A stretch of DNA of 64,000 nt from Lewinellaceae bacterium (GTDB lineage Bacteria; Bacteroidota; Bacteroidia; Chitinophagales; Saprospiraceae): assembly GCA_020636025.1 (NCBI GenBank), contig JACJYQ010000001.1, positions 248,001-312,000 on the forward strand. The letters are read 5' to 3'. The notes beneath the pieces are model-generated. The model saw only the letters and a list, made by a program, of their open reading frames with translations. It searched no databases and was not told the origin of the DNA. Made by a program: the position numbers and the translations under genes. Positions 16,942 to 26,051 of this stretch are shown here, piece after piece (position 1 is the stretch's first letter; every line of letters starts with the position of its first letter).

Positions 16942-19900
16942 TTACCTGGTTAAGGTTACATCGCCCTTATACCAGGTTGTTGACCCATCCTCAAATTGAA
17001 TTTGAGCCAGCCAAACAAATACACCTGGATTCATTTCTTTTCCATTGAAAGTTCCATCCCAGCCGTTTTTCTCCAAATTAGGGCTGAAATTGTCGAGTTG
17101 GAACACCTTGTCACCCCAGCGATCGAAAACCTGAAAAGTGATTACCTGGTTTACGCTTCCTTCATTGCTGAAAATCATAAACACATCGTTTATTCCATCG
17201 TCGTTTGGGGAAAATACATTTGGAATATATATGTGTTCCCTTTTCTTGACTATCACCTGAATAGTATCAGCATCTGAACAGCCATCGTTAGAAACAACCT
17301 GAATATAGTAAAATTCAGAGTCGTCAGGACTCACTGTTATGGATAAACAATTGATGCAATTTGGGTCGAATACAGACCAAAAAATAGAGGTGAGAGAATC
17401 AATGGGTAAATTCACCTCCGCCTGGATATTTGCTGTTTCGCCTTCATATATGGTGATATCATTACCCAATGAAACCAGGATTGGAGTAGGGGCATCGATA
17501 TAAACGGGTTCATCGGTGAGGCAACTATTAGCATCTGCAACGCTGATTGTATAATTCCCCTCAGTCAAATTGTTGAAAAATGAATTTTGCTGGTATGTTG
17601 AGCCATTCAAAGAATACAGTAGTGGAGCAGTTCCACCTTCAGCCAGCACGGATATGCTTCCGCTGTTCGGGCTATCACAAGCGACATCTGTCAAATCCAG
17701 CATCAGGCTCAATGGAAGGGGGGCGGAAAGGCTTAAGGTTGCGGAAGCCGAGCAGCCATTGGCATCCGTTATGGTTACACTATAATTGCCTTCTCCCAAA
17801 TTACTTATTTCTTGCCCATGGCTGCCGTTTGACCAATTATACGAAATCGGTTCAAGGCTGTTTGTAACAGCCAATGCAAAACCATCCATGGTTTCTGCAC
17901 ATGAAACTCCGGTTCCATTGTAGTCTGAGCCTTCGAGCATAACTTGAGGTAACGGTACTGGTTGAATGTCATTGACCACTACACTGTCACATCCAAATTG
18001 ATTGCTCAGCAGGAACGTGAAAATGCCTGTTTGAGTTGAATCACAACTGATGCTGGATAAGTAGGTTGTGTCTGTGGGTAGCAGAGAGATGGTTTCAATA
18101 ATTGTACTGTCGCAACCAAACTGATTGCTAAGGACTTGTGTGAAGACACCCGTTTGCGCAGGATCGCAACTGGAACTGGAGAGCAGGATTGTGTCTGTGG
18201 ATAGCAGAGAGATGGTTTCAATGATTGTACTGTCGCAGCCAAACTGGTTGCTAAGGACTTGTGTAAAGACGCCAGTTTGCGTAGGGTCGCAACTGGAACT
18301 AGAGAGCAGGATAGTGTCTGTTGGTAAAAGTGAGATGCTTTCGATGATTGTACTGTCGCAGCCAAACTGGTTGCTAAGAACTTGAGTGAAGATACCCGTT
18401 TGCGCAGGGTCGCAATTGGAGCCGGTGAGCAGGGTAGTGTCTGTTTGGAGTAAAGAAATGGTTTCAATGACTGTACTGTCGCAACCGAATTGATTGCTAT
18501 AAACTTGCATGAAAACTCCTGTGCTGCCCAAATCACATGATGCACTGTAAATAAAAACGCTGTCGGTGGGTAGCAGGGAAATATTAGTAATAACAACACT
18601 GTCGCAACCTGCATTTGAAGTCAGGTGTTGAACAAAAATTCCAGCTTGAACCGGGTCGCAGCTGGTGCCGCTTACATTGGTTGTATCGGCATCCACATAG
18701 GTGATGGTTTCAATCACCACGCTATCACAGCCTATTTGATTGCTGAGAATTTGTACAAATATACCCGTTTGAGCAGGATCACAATTAGTGCCTTGCAACA
18801 GGGTCGTATCAGGTTTTGTCAGTTCAATGGTATGGATGATTGTGCTATCACACCCAAATTGGTTGATTAACGATTGAATGAAAACACCAGTTTGAGAGGA
18901 GTCACAGGTTTGGCTTGACAACAGGGTCGTATCCTTTGGATTGAGGAAAACAGTCTCTGTAATGATACTGTCACACCCAAATTGGTTGGTCAGACTTTGC
19001 GTAAACACTCCAGCCAAGGCTTCATCACAGGTAAAATCTGTAATAAACGTCGAGTCGCTTGGTAATAAATTTACGGCAGTAACTACAACACTGTCACATC
19101 CCAAAGACGTGAGGAGAACATTGGTAAAAAACCCGGTTTCAGTCGGGTTGCAACTTGATCCAAATAAAAAGATCGTATCCAAAGGAGTAAAGGTTACCTG
19201 GGTGATGACCACGCTGTCACATCCCAGAGCGGTAACCAGATTCTGTGAGAAAATCCCCGATTCGTTTTGATTACAACTGACACCAAATAGCATGGTTGTG
19301 TCTGTCAGTGCAAAAGTTATGTTGGTAATGATGGTACTATCGCAACCATAAGAATTGCTTACGGTATTTACATGTAAGCCAACTTGTGAAGAATCACAGC
19401 TCGAATATGACAGCAATGTTGTGTCGGGAGCAATGAATAAATTAGAGATGTACACTATGCTGTCGCAGCCGTAAGCATTACTCAGAAAAAGTGTGTCACT
19501 CAACTGCATGGTGCTGTCGCAAACAAAAGCCGTAATATGTGTTGTGTCTGGAGGTGTATAAGTAGTTGTGTAGATGGTGATAAACTCGCAGTTTCCCTGA
19601 ATTAATAAGGTAGTATCAGATCCGGCTAACTGTGGATCACAGGTGTTACCAGTTTGAAATATGGTGTCTGTGATCTCCGGCTGATAAAAAAATGCTGTTG
19701 TCTCTACGCTATTCTGACAAGCATCTGTTGCCGTAAAGGTCACTTCAATTACAGGATCATTCAGGCTCCCCATGAAATTGTTGGACCAAATAACAGGTCC
19801 GCAAGGATCACTTGCCTGTGCTCCTCCATGTGCTTGCAACCAAAGAATTACTTCAGCTGCTGCGTTATCTGAGCAAAGCACTGTCATGTCCTCTGCCTCT

Positions 19901-21024
19901 GATGATAATAGCGGAGGTTCAAAATCCTCAATGATAAAATATGCTTCAGCTGTGGCAACATTTCCACAATCATCCATTACAGTAAAGGTTACAGGCGTTA
20001 TTCCACACAAGCCATTTGGAGGCAACGTATAGTCACTACTCCAGGTAACATCTGAATCGCAATTATCGATGGCAAGCGCACCGCCATGATTGGCCAGCCA
20101 ACTAAAAAACGGAATGTTGTAATCTTCACCACATGATAAGATCATGTCCTGCGGCAACGTAGTAAATGCTGGAGATTGGGTGTCAACAATGGTTACTAAT
20201 TGGGAAATGGTACTGCTGTTCCCGCATTCATCCTCCGAAACCCAGGTGCGTAACAAGGAGTACAGACATGGTTCAGGTTGAATTTCTTCGGAAAAGCTTT
20301 CCATTAAACTGCTGGAACAATCATCTGTAAATTGTGGGTCTGCGACGTTTGGAATAGGATCGCTGCATTCAACAAACAAAGGAGTGACAGGCGGGTTTCC
20401 TGCCACTGGTGGATCAAGGTCCATTGGACATTTCCACATGGTAATATCATCCAAAAGCATGCCGGCCGTTGGTTGCGGACTTGATCCGATCAGCCGTAAT
20501 TCTGCCGTTGTGCCACCAGCGGTAAAAGTGAAACATTTTTCAAGCCATATATCGCCACCGTTATTGGTTGACGTCCAGGTTGAATTCAACCAGGCTCCAC
20601 CGGCCACCTGAATATTGCAGGTGGCGCTTGGTCCACCAGGGTTTTTTGCATACCAGAGTACAATTGTGTACACGCTACCCGGCATCAATCCATTGAGTGT
20701 GGTAGAGATTGTTCCCGGGGTAAAGCCGCTCAGGTCGATAAACTGACTTCCACCGTTTGGGTTTCCAAGAGTGAAATTTGAGTAGTTAGGCCCTAATAAA
20801 TCAATCGAACCTGCCAGGACCGACCAGGTGCTGTAAGTATCACCAGCAAAAAATGTGATCCTGCCGTTATCCGGGGCAATTGGCGGGTCTTCGAAATTGC
20901 CGTTCGGCACACCAACGTCCTCAGGACTTCCGCAGCAGCAGGCATCCAGTGCACAGCTTGGTTGAGTGAACAGAGGTTGACAGGAGATGAAAATAATTGA
21001 GAGAACTAGGTAGAATTTCATCAT
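16942..21024 (-). CDS. Giant cysteine-pair-repeat surface protein with type IX secretion (type B) C-terminal signal
   Basis: About 1360 residues. I start at ATG 21022-21024 (MMKFYLVLSIIFISCQPLFTQ), which gives a signal peptide; the open frame extends 51 codons upstream without one. The N-terminal 200 residues resemble a carbohydrate-binding/adhesin jelly-roll (VPNGNFEDPP, SGFTPGTISTTL, EKCFTFTAGGTTAELRLIGSSP). HYR-like modules follow (QSPAFTTLPQDMILSCG). Then come 14 tandem 41-residue units beginning DTTLL, with Cys at unit positions 10 and 28 (SCDP...FGCDS). Two SprB-like repeats (YNWSNGSHGQEISNLGEG) and a C-terminal domain with YIPNVFSPNDDGINDVF end the protein. Predicted to be secreted by T9SS and displayed on the cell surface. 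Convergent with the neighbouring giant gene. Confidence 0.9.
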   Translation of the reverse strand: MMKFYLVLSIIFISCQPLFTQPSCALDACCCGSPEDVGVPNGNFEDPPIAPDNGRITFFAGDTYSTWSVLAGSIDLLGPNYSNFTLGNPNGGSQFIDLSGFTPGTISTTLNGLMPGSVYTIVLWYAKNPGGPSATCNIQVAGGAWLNSTWTSTNNGGDIWLEKCFTFTAGGTTAELRLIGSSPQPTAGMLLDDITMWKCPMDLDPPVAGNPPVTPLFVECSDPIPNVADPQFTDDCSSSLMESFSEEIQPEPCLYSLLRTWVSEDECGNSSTISQLVTIVDTQSPAFTTLPQDMILSCGEDYNIPFFSWLANHGGALAIDNCDSDVTWSSDYTLPPNGLCGITPVTFTVMDDCGNVATAEAYFIIEDFEPPLLSSEAEDMTVLCSDNAAAEVILWLQAHGGAQASDPCGPVIWSNNFMGSLNDPVIEVTFTATDACQNSVETTAFFYQPEITDTIFQTGNTCDPQLAGSDTTLLIQGNCEFITIYTTTYTPPDTTHITAFVCDSTMQLSDTLFLSNAYGCDSIVYISNLFIAPDTTLLSYSSCDSSQVGLHVNTVSNSYGCDSTIITNITFALTDTTMLFGVSCNQNESGIFSQNLVTALGCDSVVITQVTFTPLDTIFLFGSSCNPTETGFFTNVLLTSLGCDSVVVTAVNLLPSDSTFITDFTCDEALAGVFTQSLTNQFGCDSIITETVFLNPKDTTLLSSQTCDSSQTGVFIQSLINQFGCDSTIIHTIELTKPDTTLLQGTNCDPAQTGIFVQILSNQIGCDSVVIETITYVDADTTNVSGTSCDPVQAGIFVQHLTSNAGCDSVVITNISLLPTDSVFIYSASCDLGSTGVFMQVYSNQFGCDSTVIETISLLQTDTTLLTGSNCDPAQTGIFTQVLSNQFGCDSTIIESISLLPTDTILLSSSSCDPTQTGVFTQVLSNQFGCDSTIIETISLLSTDTILLSSSSCDPAQTGVFTQVLSNQFGCDSTIIETISLLPTDTTYLSSISCDSTQTGIFTFLLSNQFGCDSVVVNDIQPVPLPQVMLEGSDYNGTGVSCAETMDGFALAVTNSLEPISYNWSNGSHGQEISNLGEGNYSVTITDANGCSASATLSLSAPLPLSLMLDLTDVACDSPNSGSISVLAEGGTAPLLYSLNGSTYQQNSFFNNLTEGNYTISVADANSCLTDEPVYIDAPTPILVSLGNDITIYEGETANIQAEVNLPIDSLTSIFWSVFDPNCINCLSITVSPDDSEFYYIQVVSNDGCSDADTIQVIVKKREHIYIPNVFSPNDDGINDVFMIFSNEGSVNQVITFQVFDRWGDKVFQLDNFSPNLEKNGWDGTFNGKEMNPGVFVWLAQIQFEDGSTTWYKGDVTLTR

Positions 21025-21229
21025 GTGGTTGGTTGGGGGTGGTTTTTTGAAGAAATGAGTAGTATCTACAGGCTTGGGAGCGAGTTGGGGATTCCCTTTT
21101 TGGGTAAAAAGGAACTGGTTGAAGTTAAATATGGGGAATCTAACTTGTTCCAGCAAGCCTGCCAGGTAAAGATACATTTATTGTCTGAACGAGAAACAGA
21201 AATGAAGGATTACTGATTATTAACTCAGA

Positions 21230-22279
21230 CTAGTCTTCGTTTTCGTAATACACTTTGTAAAATTTCTTGCCCTTCTGCTCGTCAAAGCCACGCTCTATAA
21301 GATCCCGGCGACCGTGTACGTAAATGTGGAAGTTTTTGTCGAGCTTTAATACACTTTTAAATACTTTAAACTCCTTGCGCACAGCCTGGTCGTTTATGTC
21401 AAATTTATCCTCAAGTGGAATGGCATAGGCTTTCGCATACGAATCCCTGAATTCCTGAAAGGCTTCTTTCCGTTCTTCTTCCGGGAAAATGTTGTTGGCA
21501 AAATCTTCTACTTCAAAAGCATCGTTGTCCTTGAAATAATCTCCGGACCTGTTTAGCAGATCGATGGTTTCGGTGCGGTCGAATCCAAATTTAACGGGGG
21601 CCTTTTGAGTGATGAACTCGCTTGCCAGGTTTATATAATGCCGGGTATTAAAATAATTGTCCTCAATGGGTCGCAAGCGCAAAAACTCGTCTTTCCAAAA
21701 GGAACGCTCATCCTTTTTAGTCACAGAATCAATGGCACATATACGGTATCCTTCAGCCTCGTCCATATTGTAAACCAGAGCGGCCAATTGCAATTTGCCG
21801 GTCGGAATACCTTCCAGAATATTCAGGCTGAATGACTCTGGAGTTCGCTCGGTTTTGAGGTAAGGTTCACGTGTATGAACTTTCCACATAGCCAGCGCCT
21901 GACAGCTTTCTCCGTTTATACTGAGATCTTCAAAGTAACCCACAAAGAACTCACCACCCAGGATTTTAGGACTTTCGCAAAATCCATAGAGTAATTGAGC
22001 CAGTTCACTGGCTACATCAGTAAGTGTATCAGGATCCTGGAAAACTGTGTTGCAGGCTTGATATACCACATGATGGCTTACATCCTCTTCGTGGTGGAAA
22101 TAAAAATACTCCTCTGTTTTCTCGAAAGGCTTTAGCATGCTGCCAATTATTATCTCCTCGGCAGCGTCGTGTAAGGATATGAGTGTTTGCTTTGGAATGA
22201 CGACGCCTTCATAGCGATTTTTATTACCAACCCAGGTAGCAGAAAATTTGGAAAGACGAGCAGCTGAATAATCGAGCAT
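21230..22279 (-). CDS. 37-kDa nucleoid-associated protein (NdpA/YejK family)
   Basis: 349 residues matching the 37-kDa nucleoid-associated family. Recognisable phrases are HHVVYQACNTVF at about 69-80, the long FFVGYFEDLSINGESCQALAMWK stretch, DNYFNTRHYINLASEFI, and the C-terminal RREFK-like DQAVRKEFKVFKSVLKLDKNFHIYVHG with RDLIERGFDEQKGKKFYKVYY. Members bind the chromosome; the exact job is unknown. Divergent from the glycosyltransferase operon across 130 nt. Confidence 0.85.
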   Translation of the reverse strand: MLDYSAARLSKFSATWVGNKNRYEGVVIPKQTLISLHDAAEEIIIGSMLKPFEKTEEYFYFHHEEDVSHHVVYQACNTVFQDPDTLTDVASELAQLLYGFCESPKILGGEFFVGYFEDLSINGESCQALAMWKVHTREPYLKTERTPESFSLNILEGIPTGKLQLAALVYNMDEAEGYRICAIDSVTKKDERSFWKDEFLRLRPIEDNYFNTRHYINLASEFITQKAPVKFGFDRTETIDLLNRSGDYFKDNDAFEVEDFANNIFPEEERKEAFQEFRDSYAKAYAIPLEDKFDINDQAVRKEFKVFKSVLKLDKNFHIYVHGRRDLIERGFDEQKGKKFYKVYYENED

Positions 22280-22409
22280 AATGACAGATATGTGTTTGGA
22301 AATGCTTGCCAGGCAAAAATCGGTATAAATTGCGAAAGAACTTGGTTCAAGTTATCCACAGTTTGCAAGAGACTGGTGCTTGGTGTTACTTTGCACCAAA
22401 CCACTCCAT

Positions 22410-23540
22410 ATGCGCATAGCCGTTAATACACGTTTCCTGATACCCGGTCAACTCGAAGGTTTTGGTTGGTACACACACGAGATCATGCGCAGGATGGTCA
22501 TACAACACCCTGAAGACCAGTTCATTTTTTTCTTTGACAGGGCTTATGACCCAAGATTCGTGTATGCTCCTAATGTTAAACCAATAGTGCTTTATCCGCC
22601 TGCACGGCTCCCGGTATTGTTTAGAATTTGGTTTGAATGGGCTGTGCCCAGAGCACTGATCAAACAACATGCTGACGTTTTTTTCTCTCCGGATTCCATG
22701 TGCAGCCTAAGATCAAAAGTGCCAGCTGTCATGACTTGCCATGACCTTGTTCCACTGCATTTTCCAAATCAGATTGAAAAAAGGCATCGAACCTATTTAT
22801 TGGAAAATTTGCCCAAATGGTTGCGGCGCGCGAATCGGGTAATAACCGTTTCCGAATTTGTGAAGACAGACATCGCCCAAACATGCCAAATACCCATTGA
22901 CAAAATAGACGCGGTGTATAATGCATGTCGGGAAGGATTTAGTCCACTTTCTAGTAGTGAAATTGAAGCGGTCAGGCAGCAATATGCGGATGGACAGTCG
23001 TATTTTTTTTACGCAGGCGCCATTCACCCGCGGAAAAACGTACCCAGGATGATTGAGGCTTTTGACATATTTAAACAGGAAACAAAGGCGCCTGTCAAAT
23101 TGCTGCTGGCTGGTCGATTTGCCTGGCAGACAGGGGAAGTGAAAACTGCCTGGGAACAGGCTGCCTGCAAACAGGACATTCGGTTTTTAGGATATGTAGA
23201 TGAGGATGCATTACCCAAGCTTACGGCGGCTTCGTTGGCTTCCGTATACATATCAATAAGTGAGGGTTTTGGACTTCCATTGGTTGAAGCCATGGCTTGT
23301 CAGGTTCCGGTTATGACTTCAAATACCTCCTGCCTTCCAGAGGTGGCAGGCGATGCCGCTCTATTGGTTGATCCGTACTCATTAGAGGCCATTGCTGATG
23401 GCATGAATAGTTTATATAGCAATGCCCAATTGCGAAATGAGCTTATTGAAAAAGGCAAGACTCAATTAGAAAAATACGATTGGGACAAAGCCGCAGAGAA
23501 AGTTTACCAAATATTAAAAGATACGGCATCGGGTGCCTAG
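22410..23540 (+). CDS. Glycosyltransferase family 4 (GT-B)
   Basis: 376 residues from ATG at 22410-22412 (MRIAVNTRFLIPGQLEGFG); the 10 codons upstream in frame lack family sequence. The N-terminal acceptor domain has the glycine-rich loop GQLEGFGWYTHEI, and the nucleotide-sugar domain has YAGAIHPRKN at about 217-226 and the catalytic E-x7-E region EGFGLPLVEAMACQVPVMTSN at about 300-320, then LPEVAGDAALLVDP. Cytoplasmic, retaining sugar transfer, probably to a lipid-linked polysaccharide precursor; donor and acceptor not identifiable. First of three overlapping glycosyltransferase genes. Confidence 0.9.
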   Translation: MRIAVNTRFLIPGQLEGFGWYTHEIMRRMVIQHPEDQFIFFFDRAYDPRFVYAPNVKPIVLYPPARLPVLFRIWFEWAVPRALIKQHADVFFSPDSMCSLRSKVPAVMTCHDLVPLHFPNQIEKRHRTYLLENLPKWLRRANRVITVSEFVKTDIAQTCQIPIDKIDAVYNACREGFSPLSSSEIEAVRQQYADGQSYFFYAGAIHPRKNVPRMIEAFDIFKQETKAPVKLLLAGRFAWQTGEVKTAWEQAACKQDIRFLGYVDEDALPKLTAASLASVYISISEGFGLPLVEAMACQVPVMTSNTSCLPEVAGDAALLVDPYSLEAIADGMNSLYSNAQLRNELIEKGKTQLEKYDWDKAAEKVYQILKDTASGA

Positions 23541-24732
23541 GCCACTGACCATATTGCATGTGTTCGATTTTTATCTGCCCAATACAATGAATTGGGCCTT
23601 TCAACTCATGCAGCATACGCCGGGCGTTGAACAATGGATTGCAGCACCCTGGATACTGAATGATCAGTTTCCGTTGAGTGATGCCAGGTATTTAAGAGGT
23701 GGCATTCAAAAAATGTTGGGCTTATCACCAAAACATGAGCTTGACTTTCATCACCTTTCCAATAATCTGATCAGATTAGAACACCGTTTGCCCATCTATA
23801 GACATTGGCTTGCCAGCATTTTGAAAAATAACCCGCCAGATATTATTCATGCGCATTTCGGGCCGGTAGCCTGCCATTATCTCAAATTGGCCAATGAATT
23901 GAATATTCCCATGTTAGCGTCATTCTATGGCTATGATTTTTTGAAGGTTCCTACGCGAAAGCCGAATTATTCAAAGCAGTACGCAAGCCTCTTCCAATCA
24001 GCAGGTAAAATCAGCAGTCCGGGGCCGGGCTCTGCCGAATTTCTAATGAATGCAGCTTGTCCTGAAGAAAAGATTGCCATTATTCCACTTGGTATCCTGT
24101 TGAAGAGGTTTCCTTTCAGTCCAAAGAAGAAAAAGCCGGGGGCGCTAAAATTGCTCCAAATGGCCACGATTACGGAGAAAAAGGGGTATATGGATACCTT
24201 GCAGGCCATGAATCTGGCATTAAAATCGCGTTCCGGAATTGAGCTTACCATCGTTGGTGAACGTCAAAATCTTGAATTGGTGAAGCAAATGGAAAAGTAC
24301 ATTGCTGACAACAATATGAAAGCGAGTGTCAATTGGCTTAATCCGGTTTCCTACAAGGATGTCCCATCCTTATTGGCTAAGTATGATGTGTTCATTCATC
24401 CCAGTCGTAAAAGCCGCGATGGAGATGTGGAAGGCGCTCCGGTTTGCATTTTGGAAGCACAGGCTACGGGGTTATCCGTTATTTCAACCATTCATGCCGA
24501 TATTCCATTCCAGGTGAAACATAACGAAACAGGACTGTTGACAAAAGAAGGTAATCCGGAAGCGCTGGCAAAAAGCATTCTTCGGTTTTATGACATGTCG
24601 GATGCTGAATTTGCCAGTTTTTCGCAAGCGGCCCGTCATCATGTAGAAGAACACTACAACGTTAAGGCTGTTGGAATTAATCTTTTGGAGCTTTACAAGA
24701 GTATGCTTCAGACCAGCAATTTTCCGAAATGA
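23533..24732 (+). CDS. Glycosyltransferase (GT4-like, exopolysaccharide type)
   Basis: 399 residues. The start is GTG at 23533-23535, overlapping the end of the previous gene by 8 nt; the next Met is too far inside to leave the first beta strand (LTILHVFDFYLPN). Features: DIIHAHFGPVACHYLKLA (acceptor domain, about 97-114), KLLQMATITEKKGYMDTLQAM (donor domain, about 212-232), HPSRKSRDGDVEGAPVCILEAQATGLSVIST with the E-x7-E motif at about 288-318. This layout resembles colanic-acid/exopolysaccharide glycosyltransferases. Translational coupling with both neighbours is likely. Confidence 0.87.
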   Translation: MPRPLTILHVFDFYLPNTMNWAFQLMQHTPGVEQWIAAPWILNDQFPLSDARYLRGGIQKMLGLSPKHELDFHHLSNNLIRLEHRLPIYRHWLASILKNNPPDIIHAHFGPVACHYLKLANELNIPMLASFYGYDFLKVPTRKPNYSKQYASLFQSAGKISSPGPGSAEFLMNAACPEEKIAIIPLGILLKRFPFSPKKKKPGALKLLQMATITEKKGYMDTLQAMNLALKSRSGIELTIVGERQNLELVKQMEKYIADNNMKASVNWLNPVSYKDVPSLLAKYDVFIHPSRKSRDGDVEGAPVCILEAQATGLSVISTIHADIPFQVKHNETGLLTKEGNPEALAKSILRFYDMSDAEFASFSQAARHHVEEHYNVKAVGINLLELYKSMLQTSNFPK

Positions 24733-26051
24733 AATTACTCATTGTTTCAGCCTGGTATAAACCGTTTGTCCATCCCAGGGCGCATCGCTGGAGTGCATTG
24801 GCTGAGTATTGGGCAAAGAAGGGCCATGAAGTCCACGTAATTACTGCCAGGGTAAATACCCCAAAAGGTTTGACAAATTTGAATGGAGTATTTGTACATC
24901 GAGTTGGGTTCGACTCATTAAAAGAATATGTGTACCAAATAACCGGCGAGAAAAATGGACGGGGCAGGGTAGATGTAAAGCCTGCACAAGCAACATGGTA
25001 TTGGGCTATACTTGAATGGCTATACCGCCAAATCTGGAAGCGTATTTATTTTCCTGACGACACTTGTATCTGGTATTTTCCGGCGAAAAGGAAGCTTTTG
25101 AAACTGCTTTCCACTGAAAAATTTGATGGGCTAATCACCGTCTCACTTCCTTTTACGGATCACCTGCTTGGCCTGGCCGCAAAAGAAAAATATCTTGGAT
25201 TACCCTGGATAGCTGACACTGGCGATCCGTTTTCATTTCAGGCCAAGGCTCCTAATAGCAGTTTCTTGTATACACCATTAAACAAAAAGCTGGAAAAAGA
25301 AGTACTCACAAAGGCTGATGCAGTTACCGTAACCGTTGAAAACCTGATAGCTCAATATGCTACGGAATTTGGGGCTGATTATGCCAATCGACTCTCCGTC
25401 ATTCCACCTTTGCTACACCCAAAGCCGGTATCAGGTAATAATGTCTCAGCATTAGAAGGCTCAAAATTGGTATTATCCTATTTTGGCTCATTTTATGCGC
25501 CAACTCGTAGCCCGGAGCCATTCATCCGGCTGTTGGAAAGAGCTGCATTATTGTTTCCCGAGTTTTTTACAAACGTAACAGTAGAAATATGGGGAGAGGT
25601 GTTTCCTGAATTTTATGAGTTGTTCTCGAAAAATCCATTGGTTGAATTAAAAGGATTGCGGTCACGGGAACAGTGCCGCGAAGCGATGTTCAAGGCAGAT
25701 GTATTAATCAACATTGGCAATACTACCGACTTTCAATTGCCAAGCAAGGCAGTGGATTATCTGGTGAGTGGCAGACCTGTTTTTCACCTTTCCTTTGTTA
25801 AATCAGATCCATTCAGGGATGTATTTTTAGGCCATCCTGCTTTTTATCACATGGAAGCAAATAGCGAGGTCTTTTCAGATGAAGCTATTAAGGAATGGGT
25901 ATATTGGCTAGGTATGAAAAAGGTGTTGCCAGAAAAGTATATCATCGAGCAAATGATACAACCCTTTCTAATTGAGCAAGTTAGTCAGCAATACATCAAG
26001 TTGATCAGCGATAAGCTTGTTGCACCAACTCCAGATAACCCGGAAGAATAA
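24729..26051 (+). CDS. Glycosyltransferase (GT4-like)
   Basis: 440 residues; its ATG overlaps the stop codon of the preceding gene (ATGA), indicating translational coupling. The N-terminus KLLIVSAWYKPFVHPRAHRW is a typical GT-B start. The donor domain shows LVLSYFGSFYAPTRSPEPFIR, then ELKGLRSREQCREAMFKADVLINIGN and SKAVDYLVSGRPVFHLSF in place of the usual E-x7-E motif. Likely adds one sugar to the surface polysaccharide made by this locus. Its last 47 nt overlap the convergent glycosyltransferase gene on the other strand. Confidence 0.82.
   Translation: MKLLIVSAWYKPFVHPRAHRWSALAEYWAKKGHEVHVITARVNTPKGLTNLNGVFVHRVGFDSLKEYVYQITGEKNGRGRVDVKPAQATWYWAILEWLYRQIWKRIYFPDDTCIWYFPAKRKLLKLLSTEKFDGLITVSLPFTDHLLGLAAKEKYLGLPWIADTGDPFSFQAKAPNSSFLYTPLNKKLEKEVLTKADAVTVTVENLIAQYATEFGADYANRLSVIPPLLHPKPVSGNNVSALEGSKLVLSYFGSFYAPTRSPEPFIRLLERAALLFPEFFTNVTVEIWGEVFPEFYELFSKNPLVELKGLRSREQCREAMFKADVLINIGNTTDFQLPSKAVDYLVSGRPVFHLSFVKSDPFRDVFLGHPAFYHMEANSEVFSDEAIKEWVYWLGMKKVLPEKYIIEQMIQPFLIEQVSQQYIKLISDKLVAPTPDNPEE

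Noticed and set aside
18006..18614. 202-codon open frame on the minus strand in the repeat gene
   Set aside because: It is a shifted-frame shadow of the 41-residue repeats; the real frame has signal peptide, domains and sorting signal.
22352..22360. Perfect DnaA box TTATCCACA next to the nucleoid protein gene
   Set aside because: Single site; the same 9-mer occurs at three other places in coding DNA (near 35261, 44113, 50150). No dnaA/dnaN, no cluster of boxes, so not an origin.
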